Positions 32,627-40,767 of a stretch of 64,000 bases of DNA are shown one piece after another (the first letter of the stretch is position 1; each line of letters starts with the position of its first letter). Origin of the DNA: Ideonella sp. (GTDB taxonomy: Bacteria; Pseudomonadota; Gammaproteobacteria; Burkholderiales; Burkholderiaceae_C); contig NZ_JADJDO010000002.1 of assembly GCF_016702655.1 (NCBI RefSeq), forward strand, positions 248,001 through 312,000, written 5' to 3'. The position numbers and the translations under genes were made by a program. The notes under the pieces are model-generated. The model was not told the origin of the DNA. It searched no databases and worked only from the letters and a program-made list of their open reading frames with translations.

Positions 32627-35067
32627 CCGAGCAAACCAAGAAGATCGTCCTGCCCGCGTATTTGATTCGCCGTTGCGAGGCTTTCCGCATCGTCAAGGGC
32701 GATGCGCAGAGCTACATCCTGCGGGACAAGCTGCATGGCAAGACCTACGACTTCGACCCCTGGCAGTTCTTCATCCTTGAAGTGCTCCCGGGCTGCGAGA
32801 GCTTCGAGAAGCTCCAGTCGGTCTTCCATGACCGCTTCGATCGGCAGATCACCAAGCTTGAGTTCGACGAGCTTCTCGCGGGTTTGGCAGACAGCCGGCT
32901 GCTCGACCAGTCAGCCCTCCAGCATCCGCTGCTGACGGTGTTTGCAAAGCGCAGCTACGACGTAGTCGATGGCAAGGCAGTGCCCAGGGCCCACACCGCG
33001 TCGGTAGGCTTTTCAGGTGTGCGTGACAAGGCGCCCGAGCCGGTGGCGGCGCCGAAACCCGCCGACGCGGGTGCCGACTTGCCGCCTGGGGTCCAGGACG
33101 CGATCGGCCTGGACGAGCGTGCCACCACACGGATGCTCGAGCTGTTCGACCCGCGGCCGCTGCTCGGCTTGCTGGCACCGGCGGTCGCCCCATTGCGCCA
33201 TGCAATCTATGCACTGCCGGTGATGTTGCTGGTCGCGCTGATGGTTGCGGGACGCTACTCGCACCTGCTCGTCGAGGATCTGCAAGGTTTGCATGCGCAA
33301 CTCAGCCTGTTCGTGCGTGTCGTGTTCGTGCTGTTCACGGTCAACGCGCTTGCAACCATCGTTACCGCGTTCGTGGCCCACTCGTACAAGGTGGCGGTCG
33401 AGCGCATCGGCATCACACTGTACGTGGGGTTCATCCCGCGTTTCGTCACACGCATGCGCGGCGTCGAACGCCTGAGCCGGCGCGAACGGATGTGGCTGCA
33501 CGGATCGAACCTCGTGTTGCGCCTGCTGCTCTTCTGCGCGGGTGTACTGCTCTGGTACAGCACGCGCGACAGCCAAGGCGTGCTGCAGGACCTGTCGTTG
33601 ATGGTGGTGCTGACCGTCGGCGCAAGCATCCTGCTCGAAGCGGGCAATCCGCTCGCCAAGGGAAGCGCCTACTTCCTGCTCTCGGCCTACCTGAACGAGC
33701 CGCATCTGCGAGGCAAGGCCTACAAAGCCTTGCTGAACAAGCTCAAGGCGGGCGTCTATCAGTCGTCCGACAGCACCGTGCTGGCGCTGTACGCGCTGGC
33801 GACGATGACCTACCTGATCTTCATCATCGGCTTCCTGTCGCTCGGCTTGACGCAGTGGCTGCTCGGGCACCTGGATCTGGGCGGGTCGGCGCTGCTGGTC
33901 GCGGGGGCCTTTGCCGGCTACCTCCTCTGGCGCAATTACGTCGGACTGAAGAAGTTTGGCGACACCTACGAGCGGACGGCGCAGTTCGACCGCTGGCGCA
34001 GGCGCACGCTGATCGCCGAAGGGCAGGTCGAGGGCGAACTCGTCACGCAGAGGCCGAGCTACTGGAAGCGGGCATTGCTGGTCTGCCTGCCGCTGCTGTT
34101 GCTGTTGCCCTATCCCTATCAGCCAAGCGGGAGCTTCACGCTCTTCCCGGCGGCCAAGCAGGTGCTCTCCACCGACACGCCGGGCCTCATCGAGGCGGTG
34201 TTCTTCGAGGGTGGCGAGTCGGTCAAGCAGGGAACCGTCCTCGCGCAGTTGTCCCACGCCGACTACGCCGCCCAGATCAAGGTGCTCGACGCGAAGATCG
34301 ACGAGCAGAAGGCCGTGCTCGCCGATCTGAAGGCTCGCCCGAAGCCGGAGGAAGTCAAGCTCGCCCAGCAGGTGCTCGACGTGGCGCGTACACGCGAGGT
34401 CTTCAGCCGCGAGAAGGCCCCACGCATCGAGAAGCTCTACCAGGCCGGGGCAGCGACCTTGGAGGACCTCGAAAGCGCCCGCAAGGATCACTCGACGGAC
34501 ATGATGCAGGTGGCGGAGAAGCAGGCCGCGCTCGATCTGGTCAAGGTCGGCGCAACGCCGGATCAGATCGCCGCGGCCGAGGCCAAGCTCGGCAGCCTGA
34601 AGGAGGAGCGACAGATCTACGTGGACAAGGTCGCGCGCACGGCCTTGCGTATGCCTTTCGACGGCAACATCCTCACCCTGCACCTGAAGGATCGCATCAA
34701 CAGCTACCTTGACAAGGGCCAGCCCTTTGCGTCGATCGAGAACACAGGACTGGTAACCGCCGAGATCGAGATCGTCGAGTCCGACCTCCAATACGTCCGA
34801 ATCGGCGCCGCAGTTCGCGCCCGACCTGCGGCGTTCTTCAATCGAGAGTTCGAGGGCAAGGTCACGTTGATCGACCGCAATGTGACGACCAAGTCGTTCG
34901 GCAACGTTGTCAAGGTGATTGCCACCATCGATAATCCGGACGGGCTGTTGAAGACGGGCATGACCGGGCAGGCGAAGATTGAAGGGGTTTCGCTTCCAGT
35001 CTGGGAGGCGTTCTCGCAGGCCATCGTCCGCTTCGTCAGGGTGCAGGCTTGGTCCTGGATTCCGTAG
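32623..35067 (+). CDS. PqqD-like / inactive M50-like membrane / HlyD fusion protein
   Basis: An 814-residue protein. Residues 10-100 resemble a PqqD/RRE peptide-recognition domain (SYILRDKLHGKTYDFDPWQFFILE). Residues 190-450 are a multi-span domain related to the 'putative peptide zinc metalloprotease' M50 group: the RIGITLYVGFIPRFVTRM, RRERMWLHGS and NPLAKGSAYFLLSAYLNEPHLR segments match that group. The expected HExxH is replaced by non-polar residues around TIVTAF (245-250) and the expected Asp after NPL is absent, so it is probably not a protease. Residues 470-800 form a HlyD periplasmic adaptor with a coiled-coil hairpin. It likely replaces a pump subunit, working with the NodT duct. Confidence 0.75.
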   Translation: MTEQTKKIVLPAYLIRRCEAFRIVKGDAQSYILRDKLHGKTYDFDPWQFFILEVLPGCESFEKLQSVFHDRFDRQITKLEFDELLAGLADSRLLDQSALQHPLLTVFAKRSYDVVDGKAVPRAHTASVGFSGVRDKAPEPVAAPKPADAGADLPPGVQDAIGLDERATTRMLELFDPRPLLGLLAPAVAPLRHAIYALPVMLLVALMVAGRYSHLLVEDLQGLHAQLSLFVRVVFVLFTVNALATIVTAFVAHSYKVAVERIGITLYVGFIPRFVTRMRGVERLSRRERMWLHGSNLVLRLLLFCAGVLLWYSTRDSQGVLQDLSLMVVLTVGASILLEAGNPLAKGSAYFLLSAYLNEPHLRGKAYKALLNKLKAGVYQSSDSTVLALYALATMTYLIFIIGFLSLGLTQWLLGHLDLGGSALLVAGAFAGYLLWRNYVGLKKFGDTYERTAQFDRWRRRTLIAEGQVEGELVTQRPSYWKRALLVCLPLLLLLPYPYQPSGSFTLFPAAKQVLSTDTPGLIEAVFFEGGESVKQGTVLAQLSHADYAAQIKVLDAKIDEQKAVLADLKARPKPEEVKLAQQVLDVARTREVFSREKAPRIEKLYQAGAATLEDLESARKDHSTDMMQVAEKQAALDLVKVGATPDQIAAAEAKLGSLKEERQIYVDKVARTALRMPFDGNILTLHLKDRINSYLDKGQPFASIENTGLVTAEIEIVESDLQYVRIGAAVRARPAAFFNREFEGKVTLIDRNVTTKSFGNVVKVIATIDNPDGLLKTGMTGQAKIEGVSLPVWEAFSQAIVRFVRVQAWSWIP

Positions 35068-35162
35068 GCGATTGCCGCAACTGCCGTCGGTGCGGCGGCG
35101 GTGATCAGAGGGCGCCAGTGCAGGGTGACGGTCCGAATGGCCGTCCGCCGGCCTTCAGGACA

Positions 35163-36503
35163 TCAGGGCACGAGGGGTCCGAGTCCTGTGTCGACGCGGA
35201 ACACGCCTTCGTTGATTCTCGGATCTTCCGGGGACTTGGGCACCAGGTAGCGGTTGTAATAGATGTAGGGGCCATTGGCCGTGATGAACGACTCCGGATC
35301 CTTGCGCACCCGTGGCGGGTCGGTGTCGGAAGTGAGCATCTTCATTGTGCCCGGCTCCAGTCCGGTCATCACGAGCCGCGTGGTCGCGGTGTAGTCGTGC
35401 AGATCGGGGTTGGCGCTGAGCGTGAAGAAAATGTAGGACTTGCCGTTGTGCACGAAGGGCTCGGGCGAGCTGATATACGGCGTGTCCGTCGGCATCGTGA
35501 TGGTCTTGACGACACGCCAGCGCAGCGTTCCGTCGGGGCGCTTCATCTGGCGATAGATGCTCAGATTGTTGCCGCCCGTGACCACGAAGAACACGTTTTC
35601 GTTGTTGTATTCAGGTGCGGCCCACATGAAGGCCCACAGCTTGTCGACTGGGTCGAAGGTCAGCTGCTCCAGCACGCCCGTGCCCGTGTGGTACAGGAAG
35701 ACCTGCTTGTAGACAGTGAGATCCCCGGCCTGCGCGTTCTCGCCCTGCGCTACATGCCTCTTGGCTTCGACCGCCTGAGCCATCATGTCGACGTTTCCCG
35801 GGGCCGTGATGATGATGTCGCGCGTGCCGGGTACCCAGCGCCGCGTCATGGCATTGTCGCGGCTCTTCAGCGGCAGCGCAGTCGCGGCGGCCGAGGGTGT
35901 CACTTCGCGCCAGAAGAGCTGGCTCACCCTTGCCGTCAGAGTCTGATAGTGCGCGGCGGGCGTCGCGTCGCCCGGATCCATCGAGCCGACGGGCAACACC
36001 ATGCCGTCGCTGCCCTCGACTGCGCCGGCCATCCAGGAGCCGCCGCTCATGCGCGCGAAGCCTAGCTTCAGGTTGTTGAAGGTCTGCGGCATGCCGTCGG
36101 TCCATCGGTCGTAAAGCAGTTCAGAGCCGCGCTGCGAGAACGCCCACTCCGGTCCGTTGCCGATGTCCTTGGGCGCCACCGCATTGCTGTCGACCAAGGT
36201 GCCGCGGCCGTCCGGTGGGTAGAAGCCGCCAGTGTAGAAACCCACCTGGCCTACCCACAGCTTGTTGTCGTTGTCAATGAATGCGAAGCGCGAATTGCCG
36301 GCGCCGAAGTTGCAGGTCGGGCAGTAAACGCCGTCGCGCGCCCAATCGAACTCGGCGTCGATGATGTTGTTCGTGCCGACCTGCACCTCGGCGGGCAGGC
36401 TTTGTGCCTGCAGCGCGGGAGCCGCCAGCAGGGCCGTGCTGGCCGCCACCGCTCCCGCCCACCACGCGGGCGGAAACCCGGTCGTCTGTCTGCAAATGAG
36501 CAT
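35163..36503 (-). CDS. Secreted predicted beta-propeller protein, family A copy 1
   Basis: A 446-residue exported protein of a family not recognised. A signal peptide ends near QAQSLPAE; then EVQVGTNNIIDAEFDWARDG, the CPTCNFGAGNSRF motif, and repeating strand-rich blocks such as GNGPEWAFSQRGSELLYDRW, LWAFMWAAPEYNNENVFFVV and YISSPEPFVHNGKSYIFFTL. The pattern looks like a five-bladed or similar beta-propeller. Three related genes lie downstream on the other strand. ATG 36503 with GAGG upstream is preferred to a TTG at 36518. It is divergent from serine hydrolase copy 1 across a region with a C12 tract. Function unknown; surface binding or glycan recognition is possible. Confidence 0.75.
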   Translation of the reverse strand: MLICRQTTGFPPAWWAGAVAASTALLAAPALQAQSLPAEVQVGTNNIIDAEFDWARDGVYCPTCNFGAGNSRFAFIDNDNKLWVGQVGFYTGGFYPPDGRGTLVDSNAVAPKDIGNGPEWAFSQRGSELLYDRWTDGMPQTFNNLKLGFARMSGGSWMAGAVEGSDGMVLPVGSMDPGDATPAAHYQTLTARVSQLFWREVTPSAAATALPLKSRDNAMTRRWVPGTRDIIITAPGNVDMMAQAVEAKRHVAQGENAQAGDLTVYKQVFLYHTGTGVLEQLTFDPVDKLWAFMWAAPEYNNENVFFVVTGGNNLSIYRQMKRPDGTLRWRVVKTITMPTDTPYISSPEPFVHNGKSYIFFTLSANPDLHDYTATTRLVMTGLEPGTMKMLTSDTDPPRVRKDPESFITANGPYIYYNRYLVPKSPEDPRINEGVFRVDTGLGPLVP

Positions 36504-36634
36504 GATCCAACGCCTCAATCAAGCGCCTACCCGTCGACACCCCGCAATCCACAAGACTGCCGACAAAGATCCTGATTACCCTATCACACAATTCAGAAGA
36601 GCGTTCCGGCATGGCGACGAAGGTCGCCGCGCAG

Positions 36635-36646
36635 CCCCCCCCCCCC
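36635..36646. repeat. C12 homopolymer tract in a divergent promoter region
   Basis: Twelve consecutive C in the 284-base region between family A copy 1 and the serine hydrolase, followed by cggggggtg which can pair with it. Tracts of this length slip in replication and could alter promoter spacing. An alternative upstream ATG at 36611 would place the tract inside the hydrolase reading frame. Confidence 0.7.
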
Positions 36647-36787
36647 ACCTCGGGGGGTGAATTCTGGTGGAGCTGGGCTTTGTGTGGCATGCTCTTTCGA
36701 CGTCTCTTTGAGACCGGCGATCGACGAACCGTGCTTGCCCGAGTCGCCTCAAAGCGGTTCCACTCCGTCCTCCCAGAGAGACTCGCC

Positions 36788-37873
36788 ATGCGTCGCGTCC
36801 TGCCATTCCTCGCGCTGTTCCTCGGCCTTTGCGGGTCATCAATGGCCCAGATATACAACTTCCGGCCGATCACCGCGCACATCAACACCTTCGTGGGGCC
36901 TGACCAGGAGGACTTGCTGACCGGCGCATCGATGATCGTCATCAAGGACGGCAAGGCGATCTACAAGAAGAGCTTTGGCGACTACAAGAACGTCGCCCCC
37001 CGCGTGGCGATCGCATCCGGCAGCAAGTGGCTGTCCGCGCTGGTCATCCAGCGGCTCGTCGACACCGGCAGCATGCGCTGGACCGACACGGTCGCCGACT
37101 ACTTCGGCAATGACTATCCGAACGCCTCCTTCGTCAAGGGGGCAATCACGCTGCGCCAGTTGTTTACGCACACGTCCGGAGTGACCGTCGAGGCGGCTAC
37201 CTGCCTGTCGGTCGAGTACAAGAACATGGCACTCGATGATTGCGCCAAGACGATTCTCAGCAAGCAGCTGAGCTGGGCGCCCGGAACCCTGTTCGCTTAC
37301 GGCGAGAACTCAATGCAGGTGGCCGGCGCGATGGCGCAGCGCGCGACCGCCAAGACCTGGGCGCAATTGGTCGAAACCGAACTGACCGGGCCGCTTGAGA
37401 TGAAGCGCACCGACTTCGGCGTAACCGAGCGCGGCACGCCGTTCAGCAATCCGACCGTGGCCGGCGGCGCCCGCTCGACGATGATGGACTACGCGAACGT
37501 CGTCCAGATGGTACTGCAGCGCGGCGAGTTCAATAGCACCCAGTACCTGAGCCCCGAGAGCCTGGCCATCATGCAGCGCGACCAGACCGGTGGCGTGCCG
37601 ACCAACCCGGATGCCGATCCGTTCCCTGCATCCTTCGGCTATGGGTACGGCACGTGGCGCAACTTGGTCGACTGCACTGGCACCGCCATCGAGATCTCGG
37701 CCACCGGCGTCTACGGCACCTCGGGCTGGGTCAACCACGAGCAGGGCATTGCAGCGGTGTTCTTCTCCTGGCGACAACTCCCCGGCGGCGACATCCTCCG
37801 CGACAAGATCACCCAGCTGTGGGCCCTGGTGCGCGACGTCATCGACGAGCCGCCGCAGTGCCCGACGCGCTAG
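36788..37873 (+). CDS. Secreted serine hydrolase, class C beta-lactamase family (copy 1)
   Basis: A 361-residue exported enzyme. The signal peptide is MRRVLPFLALFLGLCGSSMA. The catalytic SxxK is SGSK (S77-K80); the second motif region is FAYGENSMQVAGA, where the usual YxN is altered to YGEN; LRQLFTHTSGV is the typical 'LLxHTSG' segment. Such enzymes hydrolyse esters, D-amino-acid peptides or beta-lactams; a resistance role is not implied. ATG 36788 begins the signal; the longer frame from 36611 adds a poly-proline leader encoded by the C12 tract. It ends with TAG, 48 bases before family A copy 2. Confidence 0.85.
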   Translation: MRRVLPFLALFLGLCGSSMAQIYNFRPITAHINTFVGPDQEDLLTGASMIVIKDGKAIYKKSFGDYKNVAPRVAIASGSKWLSALVIQRLVDTGSMRWTDTVADYFGNDYPNASFVKGAITLRQLFTHTSGVTVEAATCLSVEYKNMALDDCAKTILSKQLSWAPGTLFAYGENSMQVAGAMAQRATAKTWAQLVETELTGPLEMKRTDFGVTERGTPFSNPTVAGGARSTMMDYANVVQMVLQRGEFNSTQYLSPESLAIMQRDQTGGVPTNPDADPFPASFGYGYGTWRNLVDCTGTAIEISATGVYGTSGWVNHEQGIAAVFFSWRQLPGGDILRDKITQLWALVRDVIDEPPQCPTR

Positions 37874-37921
37874 GTTCCCCGCAGAGTAGCAGAGCCCTCA
37901 TGGATTTCGGAGCGGGTTGAC

Positions 37922-39244
37922 ATGCCGAGTCACTTTCAGAATGCGGTAGCCGCGATCTATTTCTTGCAGGTGGCACTGTCCGGAACGCTGATGCCATCGT
38001 CGGCCCGGGCGCAGTCCCTGCCCAGCGAGGTGCAAGTCGGTACGCGCGACATCGTCGACTTCGAATTCGACTGGGGCCGCGATGGCGTCCAGTGTCCATC
38101 GTGCAACTTCGGCGCGGGCAACTCGCGCCTGTCCTACGTCGACGACAGCGGTAGCTTGTGGGTGGGCTACGTCGACTACAACACCGGCCGCTTCCTGCCC
38201 AGCGACGGCAGGGCCACTCTCGTCGACAAGCGCGGCCTCGCGGCCGATGCAATCGGCAACGGGCCGGAGTGGATGGTGTCCCAGCGTGGCTCGGAGCTCG
38301 TCTACTCACGCTGGGCCGACAAGCGGCCCAAGACCTTCAACAATGTGACCATCGGGCACGCTCACATCGACGTCGCGGCAGGCGCCTGGGTCGCCGAATC
38401 CGTGGGAGACACCAAAGGCTACGTGCTGCCTGTCGGCTCGCTGAACGTGGAAGATCCGCTCCCCCTGGTCCACTACCAGAACTTCTCCAAGCGCAAGACT
38501 GACCTCTACTGGCGGCTGGCGACGGCAGACTCGACGCCCACGCACATCGAGCTGAGCAGCAGCGACCCTGGCGTCACGCGCAGGTGGGTGCCCGGCACCA
38601 ACAAGATCATCCTCACCTACGAGGCCCCGGCGGTGGCGGGGCAGGTAGCGGCGAGGCAAGTCTTCCGCCAGGTCTACCTTTACTCGCCCAACGACGGCAG
38701 CCTGGAGCAGCTGACCTTCGAGCCGCAGAGCAAGTACTGGGCCTTCATGTGGCGGGCCCCCGAGTACAACAACGAATTCCTGTTCTTCGTGATGGTGGGT
38801 TCGAAGGAACTGCACATCTACCGCCGCATGGACCAGGGCGGCGGCATGTTCGCATGGACGGCGATCAACAAGATCCCGATGCCGGCGGCAACGCCGTTCA
38901 TCACGTCGCCAGAGCCCTTCGTGCACAACGGCAAGTCTTGGATCTTCTTCACCGTATCAGCGAAACGCGATGGACACTCCATCAGTTCGGCGAGCCACGT
39001 CGCCATGACCGGCATCATGCCGGAAGACACCATCCGCGTGCTGACTGTTGACGAGGGCAGGCAGCATGTGCGGCGCGACCCTGAGTACTTCATTACCGCC
39101 AAAGGCCCCTTCCTCTACTACAACCGCTTTGCGATCGGTGCCAGCGGCGAAGCGGCCCACGAAGGCGTTTTCCGCTTGGATACCGGGCTCGGTCCGACCG
39201 AAACGCCTGAAGTGCGTGCAGCGGTGCCCATCACCGCGCAGTGA
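37922..39244 (+). CDS. Secreted predicted beta-propeller protein, family A copy 2
   Basis: A 440-residue paralogue of the gene at 35163-36503. It has a signal peptide (to about SSARAQ), EVQVGTRDIVDFEFDWGRDG, the motif CPSCNFGAGNSRL, GNGPEWMVSQRGSELVYSRW, the RRWVPGTNKIILTY segment, YWAFMWRAPEYNNEFLFFVM and SPEPFVHNGKSWIFFTVS, and ends with EGVFRLDTGLGP. These blocks align in order with copy 1. It begins 48 bases after the serine hydrolase stop and is followed 31 bases later by another exported protein, so the three probably form one transcript. Function not known. Confidence 0.75.
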   Translation: MPSHFQNAVAAIYFLQVALSGTLMPSSARAQSLPSEVQVGTRDIVDFEFDWGRDGVQCPSCNFGAGNSRLSYVDDSGSLWVGYVDYNTGRFLPSDGRATLVDKRGLAADAIGNGPEWMVSQRGSELVYSRWADKRPKTFNNVTIGHAHIDVAAGAWVAESVGDTKGYVLPVGSLNVEDPLPLVHYQNFSKRKTDLYWRLATADSTPTHIELSSSDPGVTRRWVPGTNKIILTYEAPAVAGQVAARQVFRQVYLYSPNDGSLEQLTFEPQSKYWAFMWRAPEYNNEFLFFVMVGSKELHIYRRMDQGGGMFAWTAINKIPMPAATPFITSPEPFVHNGKSWIFFTVSAKRDGHSISSASHVAMTGIMPEDTIRVLTVDEGRQHVRRDPEYFITAKGPFLYYNRFAIGASGEAAHEGVFRLDTGLGPTETPEVRAAVPITAQ

Positions 39245-39275
39245 TTCCAGTGTCAGACTGATCGTCGAGCCAAGG

Positions 39276-40658
39276 ATGCTCAAGTACTTCGCCGCGCTCC
39301 TGGCCCTGCTTTGGTCTGTGCTCGGATCTGGTCCGGTGCGCGCTCTCGATGCCACGGTCCAGGCGATGGGAGACCGGTTCGTGGCCAGCGTGCCATCCGA
39401 CTGGCGCGCCGAGCGCGGTGTCTGGTCGTATCTCGACGTGGAGGCCTGCTTCACGGCCGGCACGACCTGCTACGGCAGTAATCCGTCGAGCCCCTACGGA
39501 TTCCCCGATTTCGGCACCGGTATGGACTTCCGCATAGGTCCTAACGAGGCCGTCGTGCTGTTCATGCGGACGCCGCCGGAGTTGCGGTACTACGCCTTCA
39601 CGCAGTACCTGTTCGCCCGCGCGACGAGCAGCAAGCCGTTCCTGTTTGCGAGCATGAGCGATTCGCTCAACCATCACCGGATCCGCACGCTGGGCTCGAG
39701 CGCGCCGGGCACCGACTTATACGACCAGTATGCGGTGCTGGTGTGGACCGCCGACATGAATACGCTGGCCGGCGTGACGGCGCTGCTGAGTCGGCAAAGA
39801 ATCGGCGAGAGCGAGGTGAACTTCGTGCCGATGCCCATCGGGCTCCCATTGTTCATGGGCCATGGCGAGGCAGACGACACTTTCACCTTGTTGATGCGTA
39901 CGGCGCTGCCGACCGTTCAGTCGCAGCTTGACGTCTACATGGCGGAGAAGCCGTTCTATGTCGTGAGAGTCGGCCCGAACGCCAGCCGGCCCGTGAGCCC
40001 GGCACCGATCATCGGATTCGCCGAGGAAGTCACGGGTTTCACGGAGAAGGCCTCGCTGGCCAACGCCTTGGTCTCGCTGGTGGCGGACATCAAGAGGAAC
40101 TACGCCGGACGCTTCAAGTTCAGGGACCAGCATCCGGTCTACTCCCAGCGCGTCGGCTGGGACTGCATGTCGGACGAGGCCGACTGCTCCGGCGGGGACA
40201 ACCACGACGCGCTTTACTCCCAGGACTTGAATGCGACGCTGACGGTCAAGAAGCTCACCGACGTGGTTATCGTCGCCGGTGTGAACCACCGGCGGACGGG
40301 CAAGGCGGACTACATCAGCCACGCCGTGGTCGACCCGCTGAAGACGACGGGTATCGTCGCGGTCGATGACCCGCTTCTGACCAAGCAGTCGGCACTCTTC
40401 CATGCGGGCGTCACGGCGCCGCAGGACCCGCGTGTGCGGGTCTACGACAAGCTCTATGCCTATGCAATCTCGTACGACTGCGGCGGCCTGAGCTTCTGCC
40501 TCCACATACCTGCGCCCACGTCGCAAAAGCCGATCGGGCTCGTTGCGGGCTCGCCGTTCGACATCTGGGGACGCAGCTACGTCGAGCCACGGTCGGGCGT
40601 CCGACCTGATCCGTCGGAGGTCGTCCGCCACCAGGTCCTGTTGGGCACCAGCCCCTAG
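39276..40658 (+). CDS. Secreted protein of unknown function
   Basis: A 460-residue exported protein with a signal peptide (MLKYFAALLALLWSVLGSGPVRA). The mature part has several cysteines (EACFTAGTTCYGS, DCMSDEADCSGGDN, DCGGLSFCLH) that could form disulfides, an FMGHGEADDTF segment and a DDPLLTKQSALFHAG stretch. No family is recognised and it does not align with family A. ATG 39276 with an AGG upstream is chosen; the longer open frame runs through the end of family A copy 2. It sits 31 bases after copy 2, suggesting co-expression. It ends with TAG. Confidence 0.65.
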   Translation: MLKYFAALLALLWSVLGSGPVRALDATVQAMGDRFVASVPSDWRAERGVWSYLDVEACFTAGTTCYGSNPSSPYGFPDFGTGMDFRIGPNEAVVLFMRTPPELRYYAFTQYLFARATSSKPFLFASMSDSLNHHRIRTLGSSAPGTDLYDQYAVLVWTADMNTLAGVTALLSRQRIGESEVNFVPMPIGLPLFMGHGEADDTFTLLMRTALPTVQSQLDVYMAEKPFYVVRVGPNASRPVSPAPIIGFAEEVTGFTEKASLANALVSLVADIKRNYAGRFKFRDQHPVYSQRVGWDCMSDEADCSGGDNHDALYSQDLNATLTVKKLTDVVIVAGVNHRRTGKADYISHAVVDPLKTTGIVAVDDPLLTKQSALFHAGVTAPQDPRVRVYDKLYAYAISYDCGGLSFCLHIPAPTSQKPIGLVAGSPFDIWGRSYVEPRSGVRPDPSEVVRHQVLLGTSP

Positions 40659-40767
40659 GCGTCGCAAGCTGAGTGCTCGCCCGGGCTTGCGACTCGGGTT
40701 TCGAGGCCCCCCAATCCGAGGGTGCGTGTGCACCGAATCGTTAACCCCGCCGAGTAGAACCAATTAC

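Noticed and set aside
36611..36787. N-terminal extension of serine hydrolase copy 1 through the C12 tract
   Set aside because: A proper signal peptide starts at 36788; the extension has no family similarity and would bury the signal.
36788..37873. Antibiotic-resistance beta-lactamase
   Set aside because: Only the class C fold motifs are present with an altered YxN; the context is an island of secreted hydrolases, so an esterase or peptidase is more likely.
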